DNA of 13,509 nucleotides, from the NCBI GenBank assembly GCA_002256705.1, contig NQJI01000017.1:24889-38397 (forward strand), read 5' to 3'. Origin of the DNA: Methylococcaceae bacterium NSM2-1. Lineage in GTDB: Bacteria; Pseudomonadota; Gammaproteobacteria; Methylococcales; Methylomonadaceae. The position numbers and the translations under genes are program-made. Below the pieces are notes generated by a model. It did not search any database, was not told where the DNA came from, and worked only from the letters and a program-made list of their open reading frames with translations. Positions 7,297 to 13,509 of the stretch are shown here, in pieces. Position 1 is the stretch's first letter; every line of letters begins with the position of its first letter.

Positions 7297-8802
7297 TTAG
7301 TTTGAAGTAGATAAATCTGCACTTTTAATCGCACCCGAACAGAGTTCGCGTTCCTTGTTCATCTTTTCGTCATCCCAATCAAGGGTCTTGGCAGCAATTC
7401 CGGCGAGGCGCTGCAATTCTGCACGTGTCATCTTCGATAATATCAACAAAGGTATTCGTTCGGCCAATTCAGTATCTTGTTTAATCAGTTCGAAAACACC
7501 TGACACCCTATTGCCATGGCGGCGCAACAGCCAGTGTGCGCTTTCTGTATCTATCCCCAGAGCCACCGCTTTCTTTAGCGTGGTATCCGCCCATTGTTGA
7601 TAATCCCCTGCAGGCAACCAGGGAAAAGACTTGCCGCAGGTTTTACAGGATTCATTAACACCTAAATTTTTGCATAATGTATCAACAATACTGGCCGCAT
7701 CTTCTCTGGCGGAGGTCAATTTGCCACCGATTGAGGACAGCAGCCCGTTTTGTGAAGTTATTAATTCCCAGTCACGGCTGATGCGGGAAGGCGATATATT
7801 AACGCTTGGCTTTAACACGCGTAAACCGGCGTAGCATCCGATAATATCCTGCTCAGTCCACTTTACGGTCTTGAGTATACGATTAGCTTCACTTAACAGG
7901 TAATTAACCTCTTCAGCTTCAATCGTCAGATGATCAATATCCCCGTCATAATCTCTATCAGTCGTGCCTAACAGGGTGAGTCCGTACCAGGGGATGATAA
8001 AAAAAACGCGTCCGTCAGTTTTTGCGGTTAGCAGCAAGGCTTCAGTTTCAAGTATTTTGGGTAGAATTAAATGAATGCCTTTCGATAGTCTAGCGGAGGG
8101 GTGCTTATTTTGTAGACCTGCCGACCACTGGCCCGTGGTATTAACAAGCTGGGCAGCGTAAACTTTTGCTGTTTCGCCAGTAACCTGATCCTTTATTTCC
8201 GCACCACATAGCTGACCATTGTTTTCTATAAAATTGGTGACTTTGCAATAATTAAGACAAACAGTTCCGATAGCCTGGGCACCGTCTATCAATTCGAGTA
8301 CAAATCGTGCATCGTCAGTCTGCGCGTCGAAATACGTGTAACCTGCTTTTAATCCGGTGCTATCGAGACAAGGGAAACGTTCCACAAAGTCAGTACCTGT
8401 ATAACGGCGATAGTGTTGATCCTTGGGAACACTGCCTGCAAGAAAATCATAGAGGCTTAAACCGATGTTGAGCCGGAAGGAGCCAAGACGGCTATCTTTA
8501 TAAACCGGAACCCCGAATCGTAGAGGCCAGACCCGGTGCGGTGCCGTTTTAAGCAGCATCTGACGTTCGGCAAGAGTTTTATGAACCAGTTTAAAATCCA
8601 GCGATTCCAGATAACGTAAGCCACCGTGGATTAACTTGCTGGAAGCGGAAGATGTCGCACAAGCCCAGTCGCCCTGATCGACAACAGCCACTTTCAAGCC
8701 GCGCAGCCCGGCATCGTAGGCAGTCCATGCACCATAAATTCCGCCACCGCAAATCAGCACATCAAAATGCTGGTCTTTTATCTGTGAAAAATCCCGTTGC
8801 AT
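7297..8802 (-). CDS. glpD: Aerobic glycerol-3-phosphate dehydrogenase (GlpD)
   Basis: This FAD flavoprotein oxidises sn-glycerol-3-phosphate to dihydroxyacetone phosphate at the inner face of the cytoplasmic membrane and passes electrons to quinone. At 501 residues it matches E. coli GlpD in length. The FAD-binding GGGIYGAWTA (residues 19-28) starts the Rossmann fold, followed by ATSSASSKLIHGGLRYLE, the family's first signature. The middle contains VVNTTGQWS-like LVNTTGQWSAGL and the GTTDRDYDGD segment; SSIGGKLTSARE is the conserved C-terminal FAD contact. The remaining ~130 residues form the usual helical cap. The ATG at 8800-8802 is preceded by AAAGGG. No glpK, glpF or glpR lies nearby, so the gene stands alone and may serve phospholipid turnover or glycerol use. 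Its leader holds the structured element at 8892-8990. Confidence 0.95.
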   Translation of the reverse strand: MQRDFSQIKDQHFDVLICGGGIYGAWTAYDAGLRGLKVAVVDQGDWACATSSASSKLIHGGLRYLESLDFKLVHKTLAERQMLLKTAPHRVWPLRFGVPVYKDSRLGSFRLNIGLSLYDFLAGSVPKDQHYRRYTGTDFVERFPCLDSTGLKAGYTYFDAQTDDARFVLELIDGAQAIGTVCLNYCKVTNFIENNGQLCGAEIKDQVTGETAKVYAAQLVNTTGQWSAGLQNKHPSARLSKGIHLILPKILETEALLLTAKTDGRVFFIIPWYGLTLLGTTDRDYDGDIDHLTIEAEEVNYLLSEANRILKTVKWTEQDIIGCYAGLRVLKPSVNISPSRISRDWELITSQNGLLSSIGGKLTSAREDAASIVDTLCKNLGVNESCKTCGKSFPWLPAGDYQQWADTTLKKAVALGIDTESAHWLLRRHGNRVSGVFELIKQDTELAERIPLLILSKMTRAELQRLAGIAAKTLDWDDEKMNKERELCSGAIKSADLSTSN

Positions 8803-8891
8803 AATTTAGCCCTTTGTCTGCAAATTTTTCTATTGATCTTTAACTCTTCTTCCCCAAACACCTGCCAAGGCACTACCAATCAAACAATAAA

Positions 8892-8990
8892 ATCCCGCAG
8901 GGAAAGCCGCAGGAACGGGATCTCTGGGCACACTTGCATGTGGATTTTGGCTAGCGACGCGCCAAGTCCGCTGTTCTGCATTCCGGCTTT
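8892..8990 (-). other. Nested inverted-repeat structure in glpD leader: candidate attenuator or structured RNA
   Basis: AAAGCCG (8903-8909) pairs exactly with CGGCTTT (8984-8990), and continues inward, after an internal loop, with CAGGAAC (8910-8916) against GTTCTG (8973-8978) with one bulge. Inside are two further small hairpins, CACA/TGTG (8929-8932 with 8939-8942) and TTGGC/GCCAA (8947-8951 with 8961-8965), giving a three-way-junction-like fold. A competing helix ATCCCG/CGGGAT (8892-8897 with 8916-8921) encloses one strand of the main stem. Read on the minus strand, that helix is followed by TTTATTGTTTG (8881-8891) about 80 bases before glpD, like an intrinsic terminator. I could not match the element to a known riboswitch. 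It could also serve the plus-strand mla operon, or be a chance or palindromic element. Confidence 0.4.
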
Positions 8991-9101
8991 TATCCTTTTA
9001 AGTGTATCTCAGCGGGTTGTTAAGTTAAAAATTTCTACTTAGTACCAGGCGATAATACGATAAACTGGACAGCAGTATTTACAATAGTTCACCCCCCTCC
9101 C

Positions 9102-10174
9102 ATGATTGACACTGAATCAAGTCCGGATCTACCGCCCACACTGGCAGTCGTTATGCAAGACAAGGGGCAGCAGTGTGCCAGGTTAACAGGCAGCTGGAAC
9201 CTTCGAAGTTTAGCGAAAGCCTCGGATCTGCAACAGAAAATCAGCCTCAATGCTGTTAATAAAACTATGCAATGGGACATGCGCTCGGTTGATGTGCTCG
9301 ATAGTGCGGCTGCTTTGATTATATGGCAAGCCTGGGGTGAACAAATGCCGGCACAGTTACAGATAAAACCGGAACACCAGCGTTTATTTGATCGCTGGCA
9401 GTCGCAGAGTGTACCCGTTGCTGAACCTGTAGTTCCTCGCTTCAGTTTAATTTTTAACTATATTCAGCAATTGCTTTTGGCCTTTTGGGCCCAACTGTTG
9501 GATCTGATGATCCTGTTAGGTCAACTGGCTCTGGATTTGGGCTATCTGCTGGGCCATCCGCGTGATGTTCCCAAGACGGAGATTTCCATCACGATTTATG
9601 ACTGTCAGCATTGCAATTAAAGACTTTCGGGGCGGAAATTTATATTATCGATATTCTGGGTTTGAGCATTATTCGTGAATTGGGGCCATTGTTAGCGGCC
9701 ATTCTTGTTGCGGGCCGTTCCGGTTCAGCAATGACTGCGCAAATCGGCATCATGCGAGTCACTGAGGAGCTGGATGCGTTATCTGCGATGGGCATTTCCC
9801 ATTCCTTGCGCCTGATTCTGCCAAAAGTGTCGGCGCTGACGATAGTCTTGCCTCTTTTAAGCGCATGGACGAGTGCTGCGGCGCTTATAGGCGGGATGTT
9901 TTCGGCGCAAACTACATTGGACATCAGCTACCAGCAATTTTTCCTTAGATTGCCTGATGCGGTGCCGCTCGTTAATGTTTTTATTGGCTTGGGTAAGAGC
10001 GCAGTATTCGGCCTGATGATTGCGCTGATTGCCTGTCATTTTGGTTTCAGAATCAAACCGAATACTGAAAGTCTGGGCAATGAGACGACTAATTCCGTGG
10101 TCGCATCAATTACCGTGGTGATTATGAACGATGCGGTGTTTGCCATTTTGTTTATGGGTGTAGGTATGCCATGA
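9102..10174 (+). pseudogene. mlaE: MlaE-type ABC permease with N-terminal STAS domain, interrupted by deletion plus frameshift
   Basis: This is the permease of an MCE-type phospholipid transporter of the inner membrane. The 5' frame (9102-9620) encodes an N-terminal STAS (MlaB-like) domain, with GSWNLRSL and WDMRSVDVLDSAAALIIWQA, then the pre-permease helix and GHPRDVPKTEISITIYD. The 3' frame resumes at about 9608 with LSALQLKTFGAEIYIIDILG and runs through SIIRELGPLLAAILVAGRSG, MRVTEELDALSAMGIS and on to the stop at 10174. Compared with E. coli MlaE, about 23 residues (the first permease membrane helix) are missing between TIYD and LSALQ, and the frame changes, so roughly 70 bases are gone. 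Translation would stop at 9620. The rest of both halves is well preserved. The start at 9102 has no Shine-Dalgarno sequence; a C-rich run precedes it. An assembly error is possible. Confidence 0.88.
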
Positions 10175-10953
10175 CAAATCCTCATGCGATTCAATTTGAA
10201 CATGTCTACACAAGCTTTGGCGAGAAAATTGTTCATCAGGATATTAATCTTAGCCTGGAACATGGCGAGATATTGGGAGTGGTCGGCCCATCAGGTTGTG
10301 GCAAGACGACCTTGCTACGCGAAATTATTGGTTTGCAAATACCCACTCAGGGCGAAGTGTTCGTTATGGGGCAATCCTTGAAAAATATTACAGCCGAACA
10401 CGGGCAGCGACTGCGTAGTAATTGCGGTGTACTGTTTCAGAAAGGAGCTTTATTCAGCGTGTTAAATGTTTTTGATAATATCGCATTTCCACTGCGGGAA
10501 ATCGGTTTTCATGATGAAGAATTGATAAAACGGATAGTGTTTATGAAGCTGTCAATGGTAGGTTTGTCTGACCATGATGCCTGGTTAAAGCCGGCAGATC
10601 TGTCAGGCGGAATGATTAAGCGAGTAGCGCTGGCTCGTACGATGGTTCTGGAGCCGGGCCTTTTATTGCTCGATGAGCCAACATCCGGATTGGATCCTAT
10701 TTCGAGTGAGGATTTTGTCAGCCTGTTATCCGAACTTCATCGGGCTCTTAATTTTACGGTGTTTATGGTTACCCATGATTTGGATATTCTGAGAGATTTA
10801 TGTACCAAGGTGGCAGTGCTTGCTGATAATCAATTGATTGCATTTGGCACGCTGGCTTCGGTCCTAGGCTGCAAGCATCCTTTTATTGAAAAATTTTTTT
10901 ACAATAAACGCGCTCAGCGGGTATTTCAATATCAAGAGGCTACTCATGGGTAG
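10171..10953 (+). CDS. mlaF: MlaF-type ABC transporter ATPase
   Basis: This cytoplasmic ATPase of the MCE-type lipid transporter has 260 residues. Walker A is GPSGCGKTT (39-47), the Q-loop glutamine is at 90 in GVLFQKGALFS, the signature is LSGGMIKRVALAR (144-156), Walker B is LLLLDEP (164-170) with catalytic Glu169, and the H-loop histidine is 202 in VTHDLD. FQKGALFS after the Q-loop and the LSGGM signature are typical of MlaF rather than of other importers. The start overlaps the permease stop by four bases (ATGA), and its own stop overlaps the mlaD start, indicating tight translational coupling. The C-terminal extension after PFIEKFF is short, as in the family. The gene is intact, although its permease partner is broken as read here. 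Confidence 0.95.
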   Translation: MTNPHAIQFEHVYTSFGEKIVHQDINLSLEHGEILGVVGPSGCGKTTLLREIIGLQIPTQGEVFVMGQSLKNITAEHGQRLRSNCGVLFQKGALFSVLNVFDNIAFPLREIGFHDEELIKRIVFMKLSMVGLSDHDAWLKPADLSGGMIKRVALARTMVLEPGLLLLDEPTSGLDPISSEDFVSLLSELHRALNFTVFMVTHDLDILRDLCTKVAVLADNQLIAFGTLASVLGCKHPFIEKFFYNKRAQRVFQYQEATHG

Positions 10954-11860
10954 AGATAAGCACGCACTGATCACAGGTCTTTTTTTGATCATTTTTGTGG
11001 CGGCGGTGACCGCAATTGTTTATTGGATCGGGCATTTTGAACGGGAACGGAATGTTTATGTTGTTTCAACCCGGGAATCTGTTTCCGGTCTCAATCCTGA
11101 ATCAACAGTTTTTTACCGGGGCATTGCAGTAGGGAAGGTTATCAAAATAATATTCGACCCGAATGACTCCGGTATTATTCTTGTTCCGATTGAAGTCGAT
11201 AAAAATATCGTGTTTACCAGGGGGGTTTATGCAACGTTACGACTAAAGGGTGTGACGGGCTTAACCCAGATTCAATTGGAGGACTCCGGTAATATGCGCG
11301 CCGTGTTACCGCCGGGGAATAATCCCTTGACCCGAATTCCATTGGTGCCATCGATGACCGACAAGTTGATGCGTTCAGGAGAAGAAATTTTGCATAAAGC
11401 TGATCATTTAATGGTGCGACTTAGTTCGTTGTTAAATGATGAAAATGAAAAAAATATCGGCGATATTCTAGGTAATCTGAAAACCGTGACTGACAAGCTT
11501 TCCGATTTGCAAAAGAGCGCTGATAAGGCGCTGTCCGGTATTCCTGTATTAACCACTGATACACAAAAGACTTTAGCTCGTATCAATGCGTTGACTGACG
11601 ATTTACAGGGGTTAACCAGGGAAGTGCAAAACCTCAGCATAAAAACCGGTAATCTTGTCGATACCGGGGATACTGTTGGTGATCTTTTGATACAAAAGAC
11701 GTTACCGAAAGTCAACAAATTGCTCACCGAATTGCACTCGACAGCACAACAGGTAAAAAGAACTGCTACGATGCTGGATAATAATCCACAATCATTATTG
11801 CTGGGGCCCGATAAACACGATTCGGGGCCAGGTGAACCGGGCTATGAGGAGCCAAAGTGA
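10946..11860 (+). CDS. mlaD: MlaD-type MCE-domain protein
   Basis: This is a 304-residue periplasmic protein anchored by one N-terminal membrane helix (about residues 8-29, ITGLFLIIFVAAVTAIVYWI). The MCE domain follows (about 37-115: VYVVSTRESVSGLNPESTVF, YRGIAVGKVIKI, LKGVTGLTQIQLE). MCE domains form hexameric rings that carry phospholipids across the periplasm. The C-terminal ~190 residues are helical with heptad-like repeats (LLNDENEKNIGDILGNLKTV, TLARINALTDDLQGL) and end in a polar, proline- and glycine-rich tail. This is much longer than E. coli MlaD and resembles the Pqi/STAS-type systems. ATG 10946 is chosen because AAGAGG lies 8 bases upstream and it overlaps the mlaF stop by 8 bases; the earlier in-frame ATG at 10886 would lie deep in mlaF. 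Confidence 0.92.
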   Translation: MGRDKHALITGLFLIIFVAAVTAIVYWIGHFERERNVYVVSTRESVSGLNPESTVFYRGIAVGKVIKIIFDPNDSGIILVPIEVDKNIVFTRGVYATLRLKGVTGLTQIQLEDSGNMRAVLPPGNNPLTRIPLVPSMTDKLMRSGEEILHKADHLMVRLSSLLNDENEKNIGDILGNLKTVTDKLSDLQKSADKALSGIPVLTTDTQKTLARINALTDDLQGLTREVQNLSIKTGNLVDTGDTVGDLLIQKTLPKVNKLLTELHSTAQQVKRTATMLDNNPQSLLLGPDKHDSGPGEPGYEEPK

Positions 11861-12420
11861 AGTATTTATTAATCGGTTTGCTATTTTTTTCCACTCTATT
11901 GTCCGGAACTGGTTGCGGTATTTCACCCAAACAACCTGTAATGCATGATTTTGGCTTGTCTGATTCAATTTCGACTTATAACAGCAAGCGTAATAATAAG
12001 CCGACGATTACCGTCGATGCGCCTACATGGCTCTGGGATAATCGAATTCGTTATCGGCTGCTTTATGCGTCTCCAAATCGTGTGGGTTTCTATGCTTTGG
12101 ATCTCTGGATTGCGCCGCCGCCCGAATTATTTGAGCAACTACTGATTTCCAGCGGGAAGATCCGGAATTACTCTTTAATCATCTGGCTGCATGATTTTGA
12201 ACAGCAATTTGATGCACCCGATCGGGCTCATGTAATGTTGCGTTTCTCTGTGGAAGCTTATTCTTCCGACCCTAATAAGAAAATAAATACACAGGAATTT
12301 TATCTTGAACAAAGTACTATAACGCCAGATGCGGCAGGCGCTGTAAGCGGTTTTGCAAATTTAACACGGCAGGCGGCCGACAGGATTCAGGTCTGGTTAG
12401 CGGGATTATCCGATAAATGA
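11857..12420 (+). CDS. ABC-type transport auxiliary lipoprotein (PqiC family)
   Basis: This 187-residue predicted outer-membrane lipoprotein starts with a hydrophobic signal peptide and a lipobox-like LLSGTGC with Cys20 as the lipidation site. The body fits the auxiliary lipoprotein family (PF03886) that accompanies MCE transporters such as PqiABC: it has a YxLxxSDS-like MHDFGLSDS start, IRYRLLYASPNRVGFYALDL in the middle, and a C-terminal helix ANLTRQAADRIQVWLAGL. The start codon is GTG at 11857, overlapping the mlaD stop (GTGA), with a strong GAGGA 7 bases upstream. The protein probably connects the MCE ring to the outer membrane; in PqiC this is the known location. The family assignment is based on size, lipobox, context and overall pattern rather than a strict motif. 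Confidence 0.85.
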   Translation: MKYLLIGLLFFSTLLSGTGCGISPKQPVMHDFGLSDSISTYNSKRNNKPTITVDAPTWLWDNRIRYRLLYASPNRVGFYALDLWIAPPPELFEQLLISSGKIRNYSLIIWLHDFEQQFDAPDRAHVMLRFSVEAYSSDPNKKINTQEFYLEQSTITPDAAGAVSGFANLTRQAADRIQVWLAGLSDK

Positions 12421-12421
12421 C

Positions 12422-12438
12422 ACAGTCCAGGAGACTGT
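12422..12438 (+). terminator. Short hairpin after the mla operon
   Basis: ACAGTC (12422-12427) and GACTGT (12433-12438) form a perfect 6-bp stem with a five-base loop immediately after the lipoprotein stop. No T-run follows directly, so it is at best a weak or Rho-assisted end signal. Confidence 0.3.
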
Positions 12439-12493
12439 CAATTGGCTTTAGTAGTTCTCTCCGGCTAGTGTACAATTGTTTTTTTAAATTCAG

Positions 12494-12841
12494 ATGGAAC
12501 CCGCTATGGAAGCTTACCCCGAAAAAACCTGTTCAATAGACCGTTTGGTCACTCATCCAAAACTTGTAGCCGCCGCAAAAGCCGGAATGAAAACCCAGCA
12601 GCGACGTGATGGTGTATATGGCTTGCCTGGAGAAACTTTTGATCTGGAAGGCATCACTTTTGTTGTTACAAACTTAACGCGTCAGCGTTTAGGCGATATG
12701 ACCGATGAACACGCACAAGCAGAAGGCTATCCCAATCTTGAGATATATAAAGACATCATTTTAAAAATGCATTCGGGGATGACCTGGAATACTGACAGCC
12801 TGGTATGGGTTCATACTTTTGCGGCTAAGGCCGACAGTTAG
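12494..12841 (+). CDS. ASCH-domain protein
   Basis: This is a 115-residue soluble protein with the layout of the ASCH fold, a PUA-like beta-barrel thought to bind RNA. GMKTQQRRDGVYGLPGETFD gives the conserved basic GxKxxxxR turn and pGE, TNLTRQRLGDMTDEHAQAEG the family's LGDxTdexAxxEG block, and WNTDSLVWVHTF the C-terminal strand. ASCH proteins have been proposed as RNA-binding coactivators, and some are nucleases or amidohydrolases; no specific function can be assigned. ATG 12494 is used; ATG 12506 with GGAAC 8 bases upstream is equally plausible and would remove four residues. A -10-like TACAAT at 12471-12476 suggests a separate promoter, though no good -35 is visible. It is not overlapped with the mla operon, so it is probably independent of it. 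Confidence 0.8.
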   Translation: MEPAMEAYPEKTCSIDRLVTHPKLVAAAKAGMKTQQRRDGVYGLPGETFDLEGITFVVTNLTRQRLGDMTDEHAQAEGYPNLEIYKDIILKMHSGMTWNTDSLVWVHTFAAKADS

Positions 12842-12907
12842 CCCGATTACTTTTCCTGTCTAAACTGCTTTGTTGATAGCAAAGTTGAAAAACGCTAATT
12901 AGTAAGG

Positions 12908-12931
12908 CTGGGGTGACTCTTAAAACCCCAG
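12908..12931. terminator. Hairpin CTGGGGT/ACCCCAG
   Basis: A perfect 7-bp stem (12908-12914 with 12925-12931) with a ten-base loop lies between the ASCH gene and the decayed GGDEF gene that points towards it. On the plus strand it is followed by TATTTG. It could end transcription of the ASCH gene, but the T-tract is short. Confidence 0.45.
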
Positions 12932-12966
12932 TATTTGATGCAGTTATAACCCTGATGGCAGTCGAT

Positions 12967-13214
12967 TTATCCCATAACGCGATTGCGTCCCGCTTCTTTG
13001 CTTACGTAAAGTGTACTATCGGCTTGTTTGAGGCTGTCTTCAATTGAGCTGTCAATTTCATGTTGGAGGAGGCTAAAAGTTATCGCCAGCTAAATGGAAG
13101 TGTTTGTTCGCAATCGCTTTACGGATTTTTTTAGCCATAATACGCGCCATTGCTGTCTGTGTCGGGTAACATAATCAGGAATTCTTCACCACCCCAATGT
13201 GTAATCACATCTCC
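12967..13214 (-). pseudogene. Decayed GGDEF (diguanylate cyclase) C-terminal remnant
   Basis: Read on the minus strand, pieces of a GGDEF domain appear in shifting frames. From 13214 comes GDVITHWGGEEFLIMLPDTD with the active-site motif GGEEF. After a frame change comes AMARIMAKKIRKAIANKHFH, then after another change ITFSLLQHEIDSSIEDSLKQ, followed by ADSTLYVSKEAGRNRVMG and a TAA at 12967-12969. These are the conserved c-di-GMP synthase blocks in the right order, but at least two frameshifts and a shortened middle rule out a working enzyme, and the N-terminal half is missing. No sensor domain is readable upstream, where the region runs into the tRNA promoter. The fragment shows that a c-di-GMP signalling gene was once next to tRNA-Ser. 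Confidence 0.8.
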
Positions 13215-13283
13215 CTATTGCTTTCCCCAACTCAAATTTAAGCTGGGAAATATACGTGAATGAGTAAAAAACTAATAAAATAA

Positions 13284-13311
13284 TTGATTTTTAGAACTGG
13301 TGAGTTATCAT
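13284..13311 (+). promoter_or_regulatory. Promoter of tRNA-Ser
   Basis: The -35 TTGATT (13284-13289) and the -10 TATCAT (13306-13311) are separated by 16 bases. The -10 ends 11 bases before the mature tRNA 5' end, so transcription would start within the short leader. Confidence 0.6.
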
Positions 13312-13322
13312 ATGCGGCTTGT

Positions 13323-13412
13323 GGAGAGGTGGCTGAGCGGTCGAAAGCGGCGGTCTTGAAAACCGTTGAGGGTTGATCCCCTCCCAGGGTTCGAATCCCT
13401 GCTTCTCCGCCA
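13323..13412 (+). tRNA. tRNA-Ser(UGA)
   Basis: This 90-base sequence folds as a class II tRNA. The acceptor stem is GGAGAGG with CTTCTCC (one G-U pair), then discriminator G and an encoded CCA (13410-13412). The D-arm contains TGGCTGAGCGGTCGAAAGC. The anticodon arm GCGGT/ACCGT has loop CTTGAAA with anticodon TGA, which reads UCA and other UCN serine codons. The long variable arm (TTGAGGGTTGATCCCCTCC) and the T-arm CAGGGTTCGAATCCCTG are complete. Confidence 0.97.
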
Positions 13413-13509
13413 TTTCCTACACATAAGTATTTGTTTATTATACACAAATAAATTCAATTTAAATTACTACCGTGCTTCTTACCGTACTTTTGGATTAACT
13501 AGGCATTTC

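Noticed and set aside
7060..7305. Plus-strand open frame of 81 codons after the B12 operon
   Set aside because: It runs across the palindrome and the REP-like repeat, so its coding appearance is accidental.
8881..8990. c-di-GMP or ZTP riboswitch in the glpD leader
   Set aside because: Only short matches (such as CTGGGCA) are present; the conserved cores of these riboswitches are not.
9585..9625. Split gene design: separate STAS protein and short permease, as in systems with stand-alone MlaB
   Set aside because: The first frame continues past STAS into the pre-permease helices, and the second lacks the first membrane helix and a start with a binding site; a deletion explains this better.
13238..13447. 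Minus-strand open frame of 69 codons reading ...GGEAGIRTLGG...STVFKTAAFDRSATSP
   Set aside because: It is the antisense translation of the tRNA-Ser gene, a well-known false protein in databases.
1..13509. CRISPR array, insertion sequence or prophage genes
   Set aside because: No regularly spaced repeats, transposase or phage proteins are visible on either strand.

Overview
The window looks like chromosomal DNA of a gammaproteobacterium with a GC content judged by eye to be in the mid-40s percent. RimK, MutM, GlpD, BtuB/BtuM and the Mla-type proteins all read like gammaproteobacterial versions. The combination recalls aquatic methanotrophs or methylotrophs (Methylococcales), but that assignment is an inference from protein flavour only; no methane-oxidation gene lies here.

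Layout. On the minus strand, 1-2265 holds rimK (its C-terminus runs off the left edge), a short coding-like remnant without a start codon, and an AI-2E family (PerM/YdiK-like) membrane protein. On the plus strand, 2599-3414 is mutM (DNA repair glycosylase), followed by a weak hairpin and a good promoter. Next comes a complete cobalamin riboswitch (about 3490-3678) that leads a vitamin B12 uptake operon: btuB (outer-membrane receptor, broken by an internal deletion and frameshift), btuM (inner-membrane cobalamin transporter with its signature cysteine), a small Cys/His protein and a 200-residue His/Cys-containing protein of unknown function. The end of this operon carries a perfect 12-bp-arm palindrome and a REP-like inverted repeat. 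Convergent to it is glpD (aerobic glycerol-3-phosphate dehydrogenase, minus strand), whose upstream region contains an extensive nested inverted structure that I could not assign to a known RNA.

From 9102 to 12420 there is a compact Mla-type MCE lipid-transport operon: a STAS-permease fusion (MlaE-like, again broken by an internal deletion with a frameshift), MlaF ATPase, MlaD MCE protein and a PqiC-type auxiliary lipoprotein. The genes overlap by 4 to 8 bases at each join, as expected for translational coupling. Then follow an ASCH-domain protein, a decayed GGDEF (diguanylate cyclase) remnant on the minus strand, and tRNA-Ser(UGA) with its own promoter.

The most notable points are the B12-controlled operon with two poorly characterised metal-ligand-rich proteins and a visible ribosome-binding-site sequestering switch, the unexplained structured element upstream of glpD, and two otherwise well-preserved genes (btuB, mlaE) that each lack a short conserved stretch with loss of frame.
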